Shown here one piece after another: positions 23,826-35,712 of a stretch of 64,000 nt of DNA. This DNA comes from Auricularia sp. M13. Lineage: Eukaryota > Basidiomycota > Agaricomycetes > Auriculariales > Auriculariaceae. The stretch covers positions 2,046,001 to 2,110,000 of the forward strand of contig CM073195.1 of the NCBI GenBank assembly GCA_037042915.1. The letters are read 5' to 3'. The position numbers were made by a program, and so were the translations under genes. How positions within the stretch are numbered: position 1 is the stretch's first letter; the number at the start of each line of letters is the position of its first letter. The notes beneath the pieces are model-generated. The model ran no database searches, was not told the origin of the DNA, and saw nothing but the letters and a program-made list of their open reading frames with translations.

Positions 23826-25799
23826 AAGACTATCCGATGGCGGAGTAAGTACTGTAGCAGCTGTCACATATCCCTGTGGCATACAACATTAATGCTCAGT
23901 ATACCCATTGAAGTTACAGCATCTCTGACGCAGAACGAGGGGTGCTATGAGATGGTGAAGAATGATTCAGAAATCCGGTTCGAAGTTCGCCGAGAGTCAC
24001 TTCACTGCGGCAGGATCGACGTCACATATGCCGTGCACATGATGATTTGGCAGAGCGTCGCATCCATGTCTCTTATAACATTACTGTTTCCGTCGCCTCT
24101 CATAATCTGCTCTGGTGACCGGCGCGACACTGATGTTTTACAATACCGTGTGCGCGCGAGAGGGCGCCTGGTCACAATGAAACGGGCAGATCGTGTGCGA
24201 GTGGATTGGTCAAGAGGCCATTTAATTGGTGGTGAGCTGTAATGAGGAGGGGTGGAACCATTTGGCAGGCACTACGCGGGCCGTGACGCGTGAGGTCGTT
24301 GTGGGGTCGTGGACTATGTATACCGATTCGGACTTGTCAATGCCAACTAAGTCTCTCTCCGCGATTGACGCCGACTCGGAGCTGGTTGCGTCAGTAACAT
24401 GTAAGGGATGAGACTGCTGACCATTCGGCACTTGCGGGTGGACGTTGCAGTCGTTTTGGGGATCGGATCGCTCGCCGTCGTCGTACCATGCGTGTTGCGG
24501 ACTACTCCGAGGACTTGCGTTGATGCTGCCTGGCAGGGGATGATTCGACGCGGAGCCGGTGCCAATAGTGCAGGTGTAGATGTAGATAGCGCGGCAACCA
24601 ACTTGCACTTGAAGGTGGAGGCAGACCTCAGCGTGAGATCTACGCCCGCCGCGCAGTTCAGGGTATTTAAGCCGCGCGTCGCAGCGGCCAGTGGCAGACT
24701 CATCCCTCATGCCCCACTCCTCATCCTCATCCGCATCCACAGTACATTCCATGCGTAGCTCGCTCTCATCATCTGCCCACACGACCGCGAGTCACACTTG
24801 AGCGTCAAGACTCGGTAGCCAGCAGTGGAAGACTCGCGATCGAAGTTGGTGTACATAGGTGCACACGTCCAGGCTGGGTGGTGGTGCGCGTTGGGGTAGA
24901 ATGGAGACGGAGACAGGATGGGGATGGAGCTCGGACGAGGCAAGGTGGCAGCGGGCGGACGTCGCTTCTGGGATGTTCCCCAACGTTGGGGTCGCACGGA
25001 CGAAGAGAAAGCGAGAAAGAAGAGGACTGTTGAGCGTTGCCTCCATAGTGAGTGTGTGGGACGGGACTCCAAGTCCGGACGTCATGAGCCCAGTCAGAGT
25101 CAGTGTCAGAGTGTCGGGGCGTTGACAATCGGGCCGCGGCGCTGCGGGTCGCGGCGTCCGATGTGTTACGGAGTGACAGTCGGATTCCCTCGGCGCAAAA
25201 TACAATCGCAGCATGGAGAAGCAAATCCCGGACGAGGGTGAGCGCAGAACAACGGTGAGATGCGTCGGAACTCGGGAGCGGTGGGTCTGAGAGCCGGGCC
25301 CGGTGTATACCGGCGTGCTTCTTCTGCTTCTGCCCGTTTGGCTTGGCGATCACGTGCAGCGCGGCCCCTTTACACGCGTTTTGCGTGAAGGAGTCGGGCG
25401 TTGTGTGACAAAGAAATACTGGATGTTGGAGGAAGTCGGGGACCACGTGTTTCGGACTCGGAGGCAGGTCGTGGCACGCATCGCCCTGACTGATGTGCGA
25501 TGATGGGGACGATCTGGTCCAAAGATAGCCCTCGTCGTGCAGCCCGAGGCGTTGTACGAGCACGCATGAGTCATTGCAAGTAGGCTGCGCAGCGAAACAA
25601 TAAGGAACTTGTGTCACCATGTCAACGGCGCTGTGAACCTTGGCCGGTTGCGGACAAGCGGGCAGTGATGGGCGAGGGTCGGGTCGGAGCGTGAAAAAGC
25701 GCAAAGGCCCTCTTCCTTCTCGACCCGGACGACCGCCTGCACCCTCGTTACCCCCGCCAGTCTCTACAGTACAACTAAGCAACCACAGCAACAGCAACG
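23826..25799. other. Intergenic region without a supported gene
   Basis: Only short or antisense frames with odd composition are present. The last ~150 bases upstream of 25800 are pyrimidine-rich with a CAACAGCAACG leader and probably belong to the glucanase promoter and 5' UTR. Confidence 0.4.
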
Positions 25800-28043
25800 A
25801 TGCGCGTCTCGGTCCTCTCGCTGCTCGCCGCGGCCGCCGTCGCCGCGGCGTCGGCCAACCCGGAGCCCCTGGAGCTCGTCGAGGAGGCCTACTTCAAGCG
25901 CGCCCACCACAACGGCGTCGCCTCCCGCCGCCGCGACGTGTCGATTCCCGTGAAGGAGGAGGTCGAGGAGTGGGGTGCGGAGGGCGAGGACGTGAACCCG
26001 TGGGAGGAGGACGCGCCGACCGAGGCGGACGACGACGACGCGTTCGACCCCGACGACACCGGCGTCTCGCCCGCGCTGGAGGTGCGCGCGCCCAAGACGA
26101 AGGCGTGCCTGGCGTGGACGAACGAGGTCGCCAAGGGCCTCAAGAGCTTTAGCAACAAGGGCGTCTTTGGGTGCGTTCTTACTTTTCTTGTTACTTTTTT
26201 ACTTACTTACTTTTACTAGAATGTACACCTGGTCAGAATGGTGCCCGACAGACGCCAAGAAATTCGGGATCCCGTGCTTCCCGATGCTGTGGGGCGACAA
26301 GAACAGGGACAAGTTCAAGAAGACGGCCGTCAAGGGCTACGCGCAGTACGCGCTCGGCATGAACGAGGTCAACATCAAGGGCCAGTCGACCATGTCGCCC
26401 GGCAAGGCCGCCTGGATGTGGCGCACCTACATGATGCCGCTCCAGAGCAAGGGCTACAAGCTCATCTCGCCCGCCACCGCCAACGGAAAGACCGCGCCCG
26501 CCTGGATGAAGGAGTTCTTCAAGACCTGCCCCGAGTGCAAGAAGAGCGTCAGTCGCCCTTACTACATTCTGTCGTGCTATACTCACTCATTTCAACTGAC
26601 AGACACACGCCGTCGCGGCGCACTATTACGGCACCGACCCCAAGAAGTTCATCGACTACATGGTGTGTACCGCCCCGCCCCGCCCCGCGCCCTGTCTGTG
26701 CGCCCGCGTTAGCGCCGATGCCCATCGTGTCATCTGCTGCGCCCACCGTCCGCGTGACCGTCTATTTTAGCACCGCCCCTTGCATCTATCTACTCAATCT
26801 GCGCGCGCTCGTATAGCCTTTCCGGGACGTGCGTCCGCGCGCATTTTACTTTCTACACTTTTTTTCCATCGTCCATTCGCGCGCTCTTCATGGATTCGTT
26901 ACCTCTTTTTCGGACCCGCCGATGCTCATCGCGGACCCTCGCGGACTCGCTACCACTCTTCCTGGACTCGCTAACGCTCGCGCCTTACAGACGGACCTGC
27001 ACAAGCAGCTGGGCAACGCGACGCTGTGGGTGACGGAGATCGGGTGCCAGAACTACTCGGGCAAGGGCGGGCAGTGCACGCAGCAGATGGCGGACAACTA
27101 CCTCAACACCGTCATCTCGTGGATGGAGAAGACGCCGTGGGTCGAGACTTATTGCTGGTATGGTGAGTGGGTGTGGCGTTTGGGTTTTTATTTTGGATTT
27201 GGATTTTTTTTTTCGGGATGTGTGGATGGATGAGCGTTGGTTGGTGGTCCGCTTGCTCGGATGGGCGTGCACTACGTCCTGGCGCCGCGCGCGTTGGCGA
27301 GATGTGCGCAGCGTCTTCCGCGCGGCTTGAATGACGGGCGGCCGCTCGCGTACAACTGGCCCGTCGCTGCGACGTTCTGCTTGCACGGAGCAGTGACGGT
27401 GCTGCTCGCCTGACTCGAGGCGCGGCGTGGACTGTGCGCAGCGACGGTGGCCGGGTGCGAGGCGCGGTGACGATGACGAGGCGCGGACGTCCGCGGCGTG
27501 AGGCTGCTGACCCGCCGCGGTCTGCTCAGCAGCCTGCGTTGTCCCGTGGGCCTACCCTCGTGCGAGGCGGTGTGCGGACGCCCCGCTCTGCGTAGGCGTC
27601 TGCCCGTCTGTTCCAGCTCGGTCGTCCTCGCGATGCCCGAGCAGACCATCCGAGCTTGTGCACATGGCTGCGAGGTGCAGCTCACCCACGGCTCGAGCAT
27701 GGCGCTCTCGCTTGACTCGGGTCCTTGCTGCATCCTCATATTACAGGGCTGGGATGTCGGTGGCGGGGATGTGGCTCGAGCTGTGGATGGCTGGAGGAGG
27801 GCACGTTTCCCGCTCCACCGTGCGCAGGGATTTCTTCGCCGCCCGCTGCTCCACGCTGCTCACTCTGGCTGTCATTCTGTACCTTCGTTTCCCGCAAAGC
27901 GCTGACCCTGTGCTTCCTCCTTCGCAGGCATGTTCCACACGTCGCGCGTGGGCGTGAGCTCGGTCAACGGCATGTTCAACGCGGACGGGACGATCAACCG
28001 CTTTGGCAAGATGTACCTCGCCAAGTCGGGCGCGCCAGTCTAA
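25800..28043 (+). CDS. Secreted GH128 (Asl1-type) beta-1,3-glucanase
   Basis: Exons 25800-26170, 26220-26547, 26603-26662, 26991-27162 and 27928-28043 give 348 aa, all phases consistent. Residues 1-20 (MRVSVLSLLAAAAVAAASAN) form a signal peptide. An acidic low-complexity linker follows to about residue 95. The catalytic domain has LAWTNEV, the strand with YTWSEW, ALGMNEVN (probable acid/base Glu), PAWMKEF, AHYYGTDP, WVTEIGCQ (probable nucleophile Glu) and a final WYG-MFHTSRVG strand, in the order expected for GH128. The enzyme should cut beta-1,3-glucan of the fungal wall, outside the cell. Introns 3 and 4 are unusually long (328 and 765 nt) for this window. The acidic pre-domain may be a propeptide or wall-interaction segment; that is inference. 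Confidence 0.9.
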
Positions 28044-29029
28044 AGTCTGCACCCACGTCTTCCCTCTCTCTACTCTACTCTCTTGGTCTCCCGGTTCCGG
28101 ACTTCTGTCATGAAATTACTACCCCCTTTAGATTACCCGCCTACCCCGCCACACCTCACACTGTTCGCGCGACTCGTCCCCGCCTTTCTTTCTTTCTTTT
28201 CCCCTTTGCACTTCCTGTTCTTTTGTTGTGGATGGAAAAAGGGAAAAGGGAGAAGGGTGGGCGAGCGCCGGATGTCCGCTCGCTTTGCTGTGCTTGATCG
28301 TATCGATAAACCTGCGTTCTTGACTGTTTTTTGAGTTTATTCTATTTTGTGAATTTCTTGGTATTATTTTTTTTGATTGCGGTCAGTGTCAGGGTTGATT
28401 GGTTTGGTGTTGAAGTTGATCATGAGAGTTTGAAGTTAGACGGTGGAGTTGGACCTGGGACGCTAGAAGATGGACGTTGAGGCCTGTCCGTCGCTCGCTG
28501 TGCGATGCTCGATTGGCCTGGGATGGGTACAGTTCTTGCTCATGAGTAAGGAGGTGTTTTCCCTCGCGCGTGCTGTCAGTCGCTAGGCCCCGTCCTCTAC
28601 CACTCCCTGGTCCGGTACTAGTGTCCGTATCCTTCGAGTATTTGTTGCCAGTGTCAACCGCCGCTCAGCAGCAAAGAATGATCGCGAGGTACGAGACGCA
28701 GTCGGGATGGGCGCTGTGCAGTCACGGTGAACCATACGTTCGGAGAGGGTTCGGTGTTTACTGTCTGGACCGAGCTCCCCTAGTGCAGAGTGCGTCTATG
28801 CTGTGAACACTTGCCGCGTACTTTGTCTACACGAGATATGAGTGTCTGAGTGCATAATTGAGGCTTCGAAGGAGTTCAGGGACGAGGGAGACCCTGGCTC
28901 CATGTTCGGTTGAGGGTCAGCCCATTTCTGACGTTTGCACTGGCCAGTCGCTGGCGCTGGCAGCCGTCGTGCGTACAAGGTGAGGCACCGGCGAATGCCG
29001 GGCTTGCCGTCTGACTGCTACTAGGAACG
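28044..29029. other. Intergenic region; right end conserved with 44.8-45.0 kb
   Basis: No supported gene. From about 28815 the sequence aligns, inverted and diverged, with 44995-44840. From about 28960 the match becomes nearly perfect and runs into the duplicated gene. A possible 5' UTR intron (GTGAGG...CTACTAG) ends at about 29024. Confidence 0.4.
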
Positions 29030-30455
29030 ATGTTCTACAGGTGTTTGCTGGCCCTCGACCTCCTTTGCTCGCGTCCCGACCCAGACGTGACGTTTGACCC
29101 GCTCATGGCGCACACCATGCTTGTCAATACGCGCGAAGTCTTCCCTGTCATCCACACAGATACATACTCGGCGCCCGTGCCCAGCCTGGCCGTCATGCTG
29201 ACCGGCAACAACGTGCTCAGTTCGACACCGTACTATGAAAATCTACTTGGATGCTGCGTCACGGCCGTATATCACTACCATTCGGACAAGCACGAATTTG
29301 TCGTGGCCAAATATGCCTTGACGGTCGACGGCAAGACGGACGAGCGATACGCGCGCTTCGAGCGGTTCCGCGTGGAGGAATGGCGTCCCACGGAGTCCTC
29401 GACACTGGGATCAGTGGACCAGATCATCGGAAGCCTCGTTGACGGCGAGCGGCTCGACTCGGTCAAGATTTCGGATGTGCTGAGCAACAAGAAGAAGGAC
29501 GGCAACATTCTCGGCAAGTCGCCCCACAAATACTTCCTCGTCCAGTCGCTCACCGACATCCGGCCCGGCACGCTCTGCATCCTCGACGTCGCCGTGCTCG
29601 CCGACAGTCTCGGCCTCTTTGCGCGCCAGTACAGCACAATGACCCATATGTGCATCTGGTACGCGTGTGCGCTCTTCGTCCTCATCCGCCGACGCCTCGG
29701 CGCAAATGCCCGCTGGGAGAAGGCGAGCGAGAAACGACTGAGTCGGGCCGGAACCACGAATATCGAATTCGCGCCATGGCTCCCGCGTGCGCGCCGCCGC
29801 CTCGTCGACCCCGAGACCGCAATGCTCGTGCACCAAGACGACCAAAAGCTCGAGAAAGGGCTGCGCAATCTATGCAACTCCCTTTACGAGCGCGGGAAGC
29901 TCAGTGAGGCGGAGTACGCGAAGGGTCTCGAGCAAATCAGCATCGACCTTGAGCTCTGGCGCTCTCGTCCGGACGCAATCGATGCGGTGGGCCGCAGCGC
30001 AGAGATTATGATTGCGCAGGCGCATTCGGAGGCCCGAGTGAACAGCGATGTGGTGCACAGTCATGTGGTATGTCCTCTACACACTCAGAACCTACGCATT
30101 TGTTGATAACGCGCACAGACCGCAAAGGCCGACCTCGTAGCCTCGGAAGCTGCACGTAAAGTAGAAGAATCGAAGCGTATAGCAGCAGAGGCACGTTGAA
30201 TCGTTCTGCAATCTCGACATCGCTGACAATATTTTCGCCAGTGCCGAGCGGCCGCCGTAGAGCATGCATTTAAAGAGAAGGAACGTGAGATCGAACGCGC
30301 ACTTGAAGACAAGGAACGCGAGAACGCGCGCGCACTTCAAGAGAAGGAACGCGAGATCGCAGAACTGCGAGCCGCATTGCTGGTGAGTGCTAGTCCCCGC
30401 GGATTTACATCATACCCTGACTATCACGCAGGATCCACAACGCGCTGGAAGATGA
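29030..30455 (+). CDS. Unknown coiled-coil protein, duplicate copy 1
   Basis: Exons 29030-30067, 30119-30194, 30249-30382 and 30432-30455 give 423 aa. The second intron has a weaker GTTGAA donor, and the same site is kept in the other copy. The N-terminal ~240 residues form one unrecognised domain (MFYRCLLALDLLCSRPDP, SVDQIIGSLVDGERLDSVKI) with a hydrophobic stretch around MCIWYACALFVLIRRR that could be a membrane segment. The C-terminus is a charged coiled coil. Exon 3 encodes three 11-residue units of the type EDKERENARAL, then ELRAALL and a 7-residue tail. An inverted copy lies at 43275-44766. The function is unknown; membrane anchoring plus oligomerisation is a guess. Confidence 0.7.
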
Positions 30456-30744
30456 GCGCCATAGTGTTCATGTCTGGTAGACCTTTCCGTGTCCCGTACA
30501 TTTCTTGTTGGTCCGTGGCATCTAGTTTCCCTTCTCTGAAGTTGTACTTGGAAATCCGCTCTGATAATAGAAACGTGAGTCGTAACTCATGGTGGAATGC
30601 TACGCGACATGAACTGCCGGAGTACTCTCCGAACCGCACCATCGTCCAGTTAAAGTCACGTCACGTGATCCCGCCATCACCGGCATAGCTTATGATTATA
30701 TAATCATTTCGAAATTCCAACATCGCCTACGTGTACAGGCTAAC

Positions 30745-33051
30745 CTACAGCATATCTATGGAAACAGAAAACCTATTGAGAGCCTCTGAACCTGCCTGCT
30801 CAGGGATAACTTTGAGTTCTTTAGCTATGATGATCTTGTCCAACTTCCCCACCGCATCCGACGGCTTGTGAATGGCTTGCAGTAGTCGCACGAAGAACTC
30901 GAAGTATACCTTGAAGCGCAGTGGAGTATAACCCTCATCCCAGTCAAAACGCCACCGTGGCCGAGCACCGAGGCGCAGACCATCGAGGGCCTGGTGGATG
31001 GATCCGTCGACGGCGAAGGTAACAGTCTTGGGAAGCAGCTGAGACGCCGTGGGTGGCTCGAACCTGCCCCAGGCCGCTTCATCCAAGCTGCGAGAGCAGA
31101 CGATGAACGTCAGGCTTTCCAGCGCAGGCGCAACAAAACCGTCCGCCAGGCGCTTCGTCCAGGAAATTGTGTCGACTGCAAGACTAGTGAGATTCCGAGT
31201 ATCGATATACGGCTTGAATCCGCTTCCTCCGCACTCGAATCCAGCAACCTTCCCAGCGAAATTCTGGGAAATACTGGCTACGGCGGTGCGCGTGTTCCCA
31301 TCGACGTCTACAGCGCAAAGTCTGGAATTTTTTTGCCAGGTATGGTTCGGACCGGACGTCTCCAAGTAGGTGATTGTGAGTCCCTTTGGCCGGAATCCGT
31401 CGATCAAGAAGACGGAGAGCAGACGGTCAAAATGCCTGATTGGGTTGATGGCCTCGTACACGAGACTGCAGCCAGAATTGAGTAGCAACAGGTCGATGAT
31501 GTGTCCAAAGTTGACGGTAATCTGCTCTACGTATCCAAAGTCCATCAGGAGACGGACGTGCTTGAGACTACGCAGCACAGACCAACTGTTGCGCTCCGTT
31601 CTAACGCCGGTTCCAAGTTTCTTGTCTGCCGTGGCATCATCCTTGGCAAGATCTGGCTCAATGGCAGGCCAATCGCTGAGGCTAATGTCCAGCCGCATCA
31701 GACTTGGAAGCGAACAGAGAAGGCTCTCGATCCGCGATTGCGAAATCTTCAGAGGCGTCCCACGCACATGAGAGGTGCGCCCCGGCATTCCCGAAACTTG
31801 AAGCATCTCTAAGGCGGGGAACGCAACGCACTGGGCCCGGAATAGTGTGGTGGTTGTGATTTGTTAGAGATTAGTCCCTTGGCTTTCCGCAAGAATGCAA
31901 GGCAATAGTTTGAGGGTGGTCGTTGACAAATCTCAGGTCCACCATTCATACTATTCACATGTTCAAGACATATTGTACGTGATTTTGTAGTGAGTGGCAC
32001 TGAGATTTGTATTGTGCCACATTCAATAGAATGTCTTTCATTCTTGCAGAAAATCATGCTGGTAATCTCTAACAATTTGCGTCCACCACACAATTCCGGG
32101 CCCAGTGACGGGGAGTGCAGGTGTGGCCTCTGTTTGAAATAGCTTCCAGAACGACTCCGGAATGTAGTGAAGCTTGCCAAAGTTATAATTGGCACGATCG
32201 GCGTCGTCGCTGATGGTGAGAGACTTCAAGGCCGACATTGGTGGTAGGAAGACGGGTAGGAATAGCCATGACGAGCAGCACATCCGCAGTGTCAAAGTAG
32301 TCAACCGATCCGCAAGGCCAGACTTATGGGTCAGAACGTCGACGACTGTATTCACCGTGCCCGGAAATATTTCAGCGAGCCGATCCTTCTCGTAGGTCTT
32401 AGCGTTGTCCGTGGAATTGATTATGAACTTGCGAACATCCTCGGTCGTGAGTGCAGCGGCCTCGAGCGTATTGTCGCGGTGAACCTGAACTCTGAGGTGG
32501 AGCTGTACCGGAGCTTTGGCAGATCGTCGAAGAAGCAGCGGAAGTTGATGCATGTTGGAGGAGATGATTACTGCTTCAGGATGAGAGTATCCATACGCGC
32601 AGTGCCGATGCTTGCTACTATAAGGCTCGTCCGCCTCCAAGTTCTCTTTTGCAAGCTCGTGCACGGAGATATTGGACCAGAGACTGGGATTCGACAGAGT
32701 AACCTCGCGCCAGCGATGGCATACCTGCGAGGCCGCCATCCTGGCCGAAAGACCGTCCAAAAAGGAGACGATGGTGGCAATAGCCTCCGGCGACAATCGC
32801 ACTGCGCGGCTCACGCGCGTGTTGCGGTCGGCACGAGCATGTGCACGAGCTACCTTCTCACTCACAGCCGAATCTGCGATGCCCTCGGCAGTCATGTCGA
32901 GCTGTTGCTTCTTGTCCAGCAGACTGTACAAAATCGACTTCAGTCCAGGCCACGAAGAGCCGCAAGTCACGCACCTTGTAGCCTCTTCTCCTGTATTATG
33001 CGTATCACAGTTACAGTTGGGAGCGTCAGGGGGTAGAACACGGTCGGCCAT
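30745..33051 (-). CDS. F-box gene C, interrupted by a CACTA-like MITE
   Basis: Minus strand, start ATG at 33051 (MADRVLPPDAP), stop at 30745. An N-terminal Cys group (CNCDTHNTGEEATRCVTC) precedes the F-box AVRLSPEAIATIVSFLDG, followed by CHRWREVTLSNPSLWSN. The remainder is LRR-like (ADRLTTLTLRMC, LPSLMRLDISLSDWP). The MITE at 31829-32107 breaks the frame between ALPV and AFPALEMLQ. Outside it both sides are open and in phase with paralog D, and the uninterrupted product would be 674 aa. As it stands, translation runs into the MITE and stops, leaving the F-box part with a short foreign tail. The upstream ATG at 33174 in the same frame is a less likely start. It is in direct tandem with D. Confidence 0.75.
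31829..32107. mobile_element. CACTA-like MITE in F-box gene C
   Basis: The ends are CACTGGGCCCGGAAT and complement, with inverted similarity for about 45 bp (GTGTGGTGG and TTGTTAGAGATTA blocks). They are flanked by the 3-bp duplication ACG at 31826-31828 and 32108-32110. The length is 279 bp. CACT ends plus a 3-bp duplication fit the CACTA/CMC group. No ORF. Confidence 0.85.
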
Positions 33052-33657
33052 GGTGCGGCGAGGTTGGGGTTTGCGGACAAGGTGGCTCGGCCAAACACCC
33101 CACAACCTCCGGCCATTGTACTTCATACCGATTTGCTCCCGAGAAAATACAATGGCACTACACAGCATGCGCATAATTGATGTTGTGAGAGAGAAACAAT
33201 GGCTCTCGCATGAATGAACTCTGAAAATGCGATAAGTGCAATTATCCAGAGTATGATATCACGTGATCTTGGTGGGCACAGCCGGAATGTAGCATTCCTT
33301 GCTGTCTCCTTTCTTCTTGCCGCTACAATAACCACACATTGAGCACCAGGGATGCTTGGACGTCCTCTAAAGTACTCGGCACCCTGCGCAGGCTACTAGG
33401 AGGCTTCGGCCCATCGGTGTACTTCGCTCGACCTCGGCAGCTCCGAGTAATTCCCAGGCGGCCGGGCTGGCTTTCCATTTATTCCAACAACATCCACTCG
33501 CTGTTTTCGCGCCTCGTTATATACCGAGTCCTTCTGTGCCAGAGCTGGCGCACGGAGAGCGTGGTGATTGAACACGAAAGCTGCATTAACTGACGATGAC
33601 TGTCGGCTCTGTGCTGCGATTATTTATCATTAACTCGAGGCCGTCAAACAGGCTACC

Positions 33658-35712
33658 CTACAGCATGACTACAGAGTCAGAAAACCTAGCGAGAGCCTCG
33701 GCACCTGCCCGCTTGGGCATGGCTTTGAGTTCTCTAGCTATGATGAGCTTGTCCAACTTCCCTGCCCCACCAGACGGCTTGTGAACGACTTGCAGCAGTC
33801 GCACAAAGACCGAGAATGGGACCTTGTAATATTGTGGAGTGTAGTCTTCGTCCAAGTCGGATTCGGAGTCAGAGTCGTCACCAAAGTCAAAACGCCACAA
33901 CGGCCGTTCACCGAGGCGCAGGTTGTCCAACTCCTCGGGGATAGATTTGTCGACGGCAAACGTCACAGTTCTGGGAAGAAGATGGGACGTTGTAGGCGGC
34001 TTGTTACGCCCGTAAGCTGCGTCGTACAGGAAGGACATTGATATGACGAAGGTGAGGTTTTCCAGCGCAGGTGCAACCAGATCAGCTGCGAGTTGCTTCC
34101 ACGAAATCATGTCCACAGCCAAGCTAGTGAGAATACTGGTGTCAATATAACGGTTCAACATGTCCCCTGTCCAGAAAAGCTTGCTAGAATCGCTCCCGTA
34201 CCGGCTGGTGATGGTGGCTACAGCCGTGCGCGTACTCCCTTCGACGTCTACAGCGCAAAGTTTCGCGCTCATATTCCAGTATTCGCGGGCACGGCCTTCT
34301 TCGTACCGGGTGAATGTGAGTGTCTTCGGGCGGAAGTCGTCAATCGAGAATACTAAGAGCAGCTTGTCGTAATTCCTGAACCCGTCAACGGCCTCGTACT
34401 GAAGAGAGCAGTCCGCATTGAGCTGCAGAAGATCAGCGATATGTCCAAAGGTGACGATGTCCTGGTCGATATCCGACGCGTCCGAGCAGAGACGCACGTG
34501 TCTGAGATCAGGAAGCCTTGACCAACCACTACGCTGCGTCCTATTGCCGAGTCCAGATTGTCTGCCCTCCTTGGCTGAAACCTTTTTAACGTCTGGCTCA
34601 ATGTCAGGCCAGGAGTTGAAGCCAAGGTCCAACCGCTTCAAACTTGGGAGCAAACAGAGAAGGCTCTCGATACGCCGTTGAGAAATGCTGAGGCGTGGCG
34701 AGTTGCGCAGGATAGAAGTACGCCCTGGTATTCCTGAGACTTGAAGCGTTTCCAAGGCAGGGAACGCGATGGGGAGGGCAGACGTGCTCTCCGTTTGCAA
34801 GAGCTGCCAAAACGACTTCGGAATACAGTAAAGCTTGCCAATATGGAGCCTGTTTCGATCAGGGTCGTCACTGATAATCAGAGTCTTCAAAGCCAACATT
34901 GGAGGGAGGCAGGCGAATAGGAAGAACCATGACGAACAGCATATGCGCAGCGATAGAGACGTCAACCGATCCGCAAGGCCCGAGGCGTGCATCAGAACGT
35001 CGACCAGCGGATTGACAGTACCCGGAAAGAGTTTAGCTAACCGATCTTTCTCGTAGACCGTACCGTTGTTCGTCGAATCTTTTATGAGCTTGCGAACGTC
35101 CTCAGTCGTGAGTTCAGAGCCTTCGAGCGCACTGTCGCGGTGAGCTTGCGATCTGAGGTAGAGTTCCACTGGAGCTTTAGCAGACCGTCCAAGAAGCAGA
35201 GATATCTGGTGCATGTTGGAGGAGATCACCGCGCGCGCAGGATTGCGGTATTCATAGGCACAGTGCCGATGGTCGCTTCTATAAGGCTCCTGCGCGTCGA
35301 AATTCACTTCGACGAGCTCGTGCACTGAGACGTTGGACCAGAGACGCGGCATCGACAGCGCGACATCGCGCCAGCGGTGGCATACCTGCGATGCTACCAT
35401 CCTGGCCGAAAGACCGTCCAGAAAAGAGATGACGGTGGCAATAGCCTCCGGCGACAGTCGCACTGCACGGCTCACGCGCGTGTTGCGTTCGGCGCGGGCA
35501 TGCGCGCGAGCTACCTTCTTCCTCACGGCCTGATTCACGATGTCCTCGGAAGTCGTCTTGAGCTCGTGCTTCTTGGCCAGCGGACTGTACAAGATCGACT
35601 TCAGTCCAGTGCACGAAGAGCCGTAAGTCACGCACATTGTAGCCTCTTCTCCTGTCTTATGCATATCACATTTGCCGTCGGGAGCGGCAGGGGGTGGGAC
35701 GCTGTCGGCCAT
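33658..35712 (-). CDS. F-box/LRR-like protein D, intact
   Basis: A single minus-strand exon of 684 aa from ATG 35712 (MADSVPPPAAPDG). The frame is open further up to 35856, but the MAD start is shared with C. The F-box is AVRLSPEAIATVISFLDG, followed by CHRWRDVALSMPRLWSN. After this come LRR-like lines (GLADRLTSLSLRICCSSW, LPPMLALKTLIISDDPD, FPALETLQVSGIPGR, LPSLKRLDLGFNSWPD). The expected role is substrate receptor of an SCF E3 ubiquitin ligase through Skp1. The substrate is unknown. The Cys pair pattern seen in C is partly lost here. The gene and promoter are a tandem duplicate of C, with TCACGTGA upstream in both (33259 and 35938). Confidence 0.82.
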   Translation of the reverse strand: MADSVPPPAAPDGKCDMHKTGEEATMCVTYGSSCTGLKSILYSPLAKKHELKTTSEDIVNQAVRKKVARAHARAERNTRVSRAVRLSPEAIATVISFLDGLSARMVASQVCHRWRDVALSMPRLWSNVSVHELVEVNFDAQEPYRSDHRHCAYEYRNPARAVISSNMHQISLLLGRSAKAPVELYLRSQAHRDSALEGSELTTEDVRKLIKDSTNNGTVYEKDRLAKLFPGTVNPLVDVLMHASGLADRLTSLSLRICCSSWFFLFACLPPMLALKTLIISDDPDRNRLHIGKLYCIPKSFWQLLQTESTSALPIAFPALETLQVSGIPGRTSILRNSPRLSISQRRIESLLCLLPSLKRLDLGFNSWPDIEPDVKKVSAKEGRQSGLGNRTQRSGWSRLPDLRHVRLCSDASDIDQDIVTFGHIADLLQLNADCSLQYEAVDGFRNYDKLLLVFSIDDFRPKTLTFTRYEEGRAREYWNMSAKLCAVDVEGSTRTAVATITSRYGSDSSKLFWTGDMLNRYIDTSILTSLAVDMISWKQLAADLVAPALENLTFVISMSFLYDAAYGRNKPPTTSHLLPRTVTFAVDKSIPEELDNLRLGERPLWRFDFGDDSDSESDLDEDYTPQYYKVPFSVFVRLLQVVHKPSGGAGKLDKLIIARELKAMPKRAGAEALARFSDSVVML

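Noticed and set aside
24805-25797. 330-codon minus-strand frame upstream of the glucanase
   Set aside because: Low-complexity Pro/Ser/Cys-rich translation without recognisable domain; occupies the glucanase promoter.
27272-27739. Frames within the 765-nt intron of the glucanase gene
   Set aside because: Short, Arg/Ala-rich, no domain; the intron has good splice sites and flanking exons keep phase.
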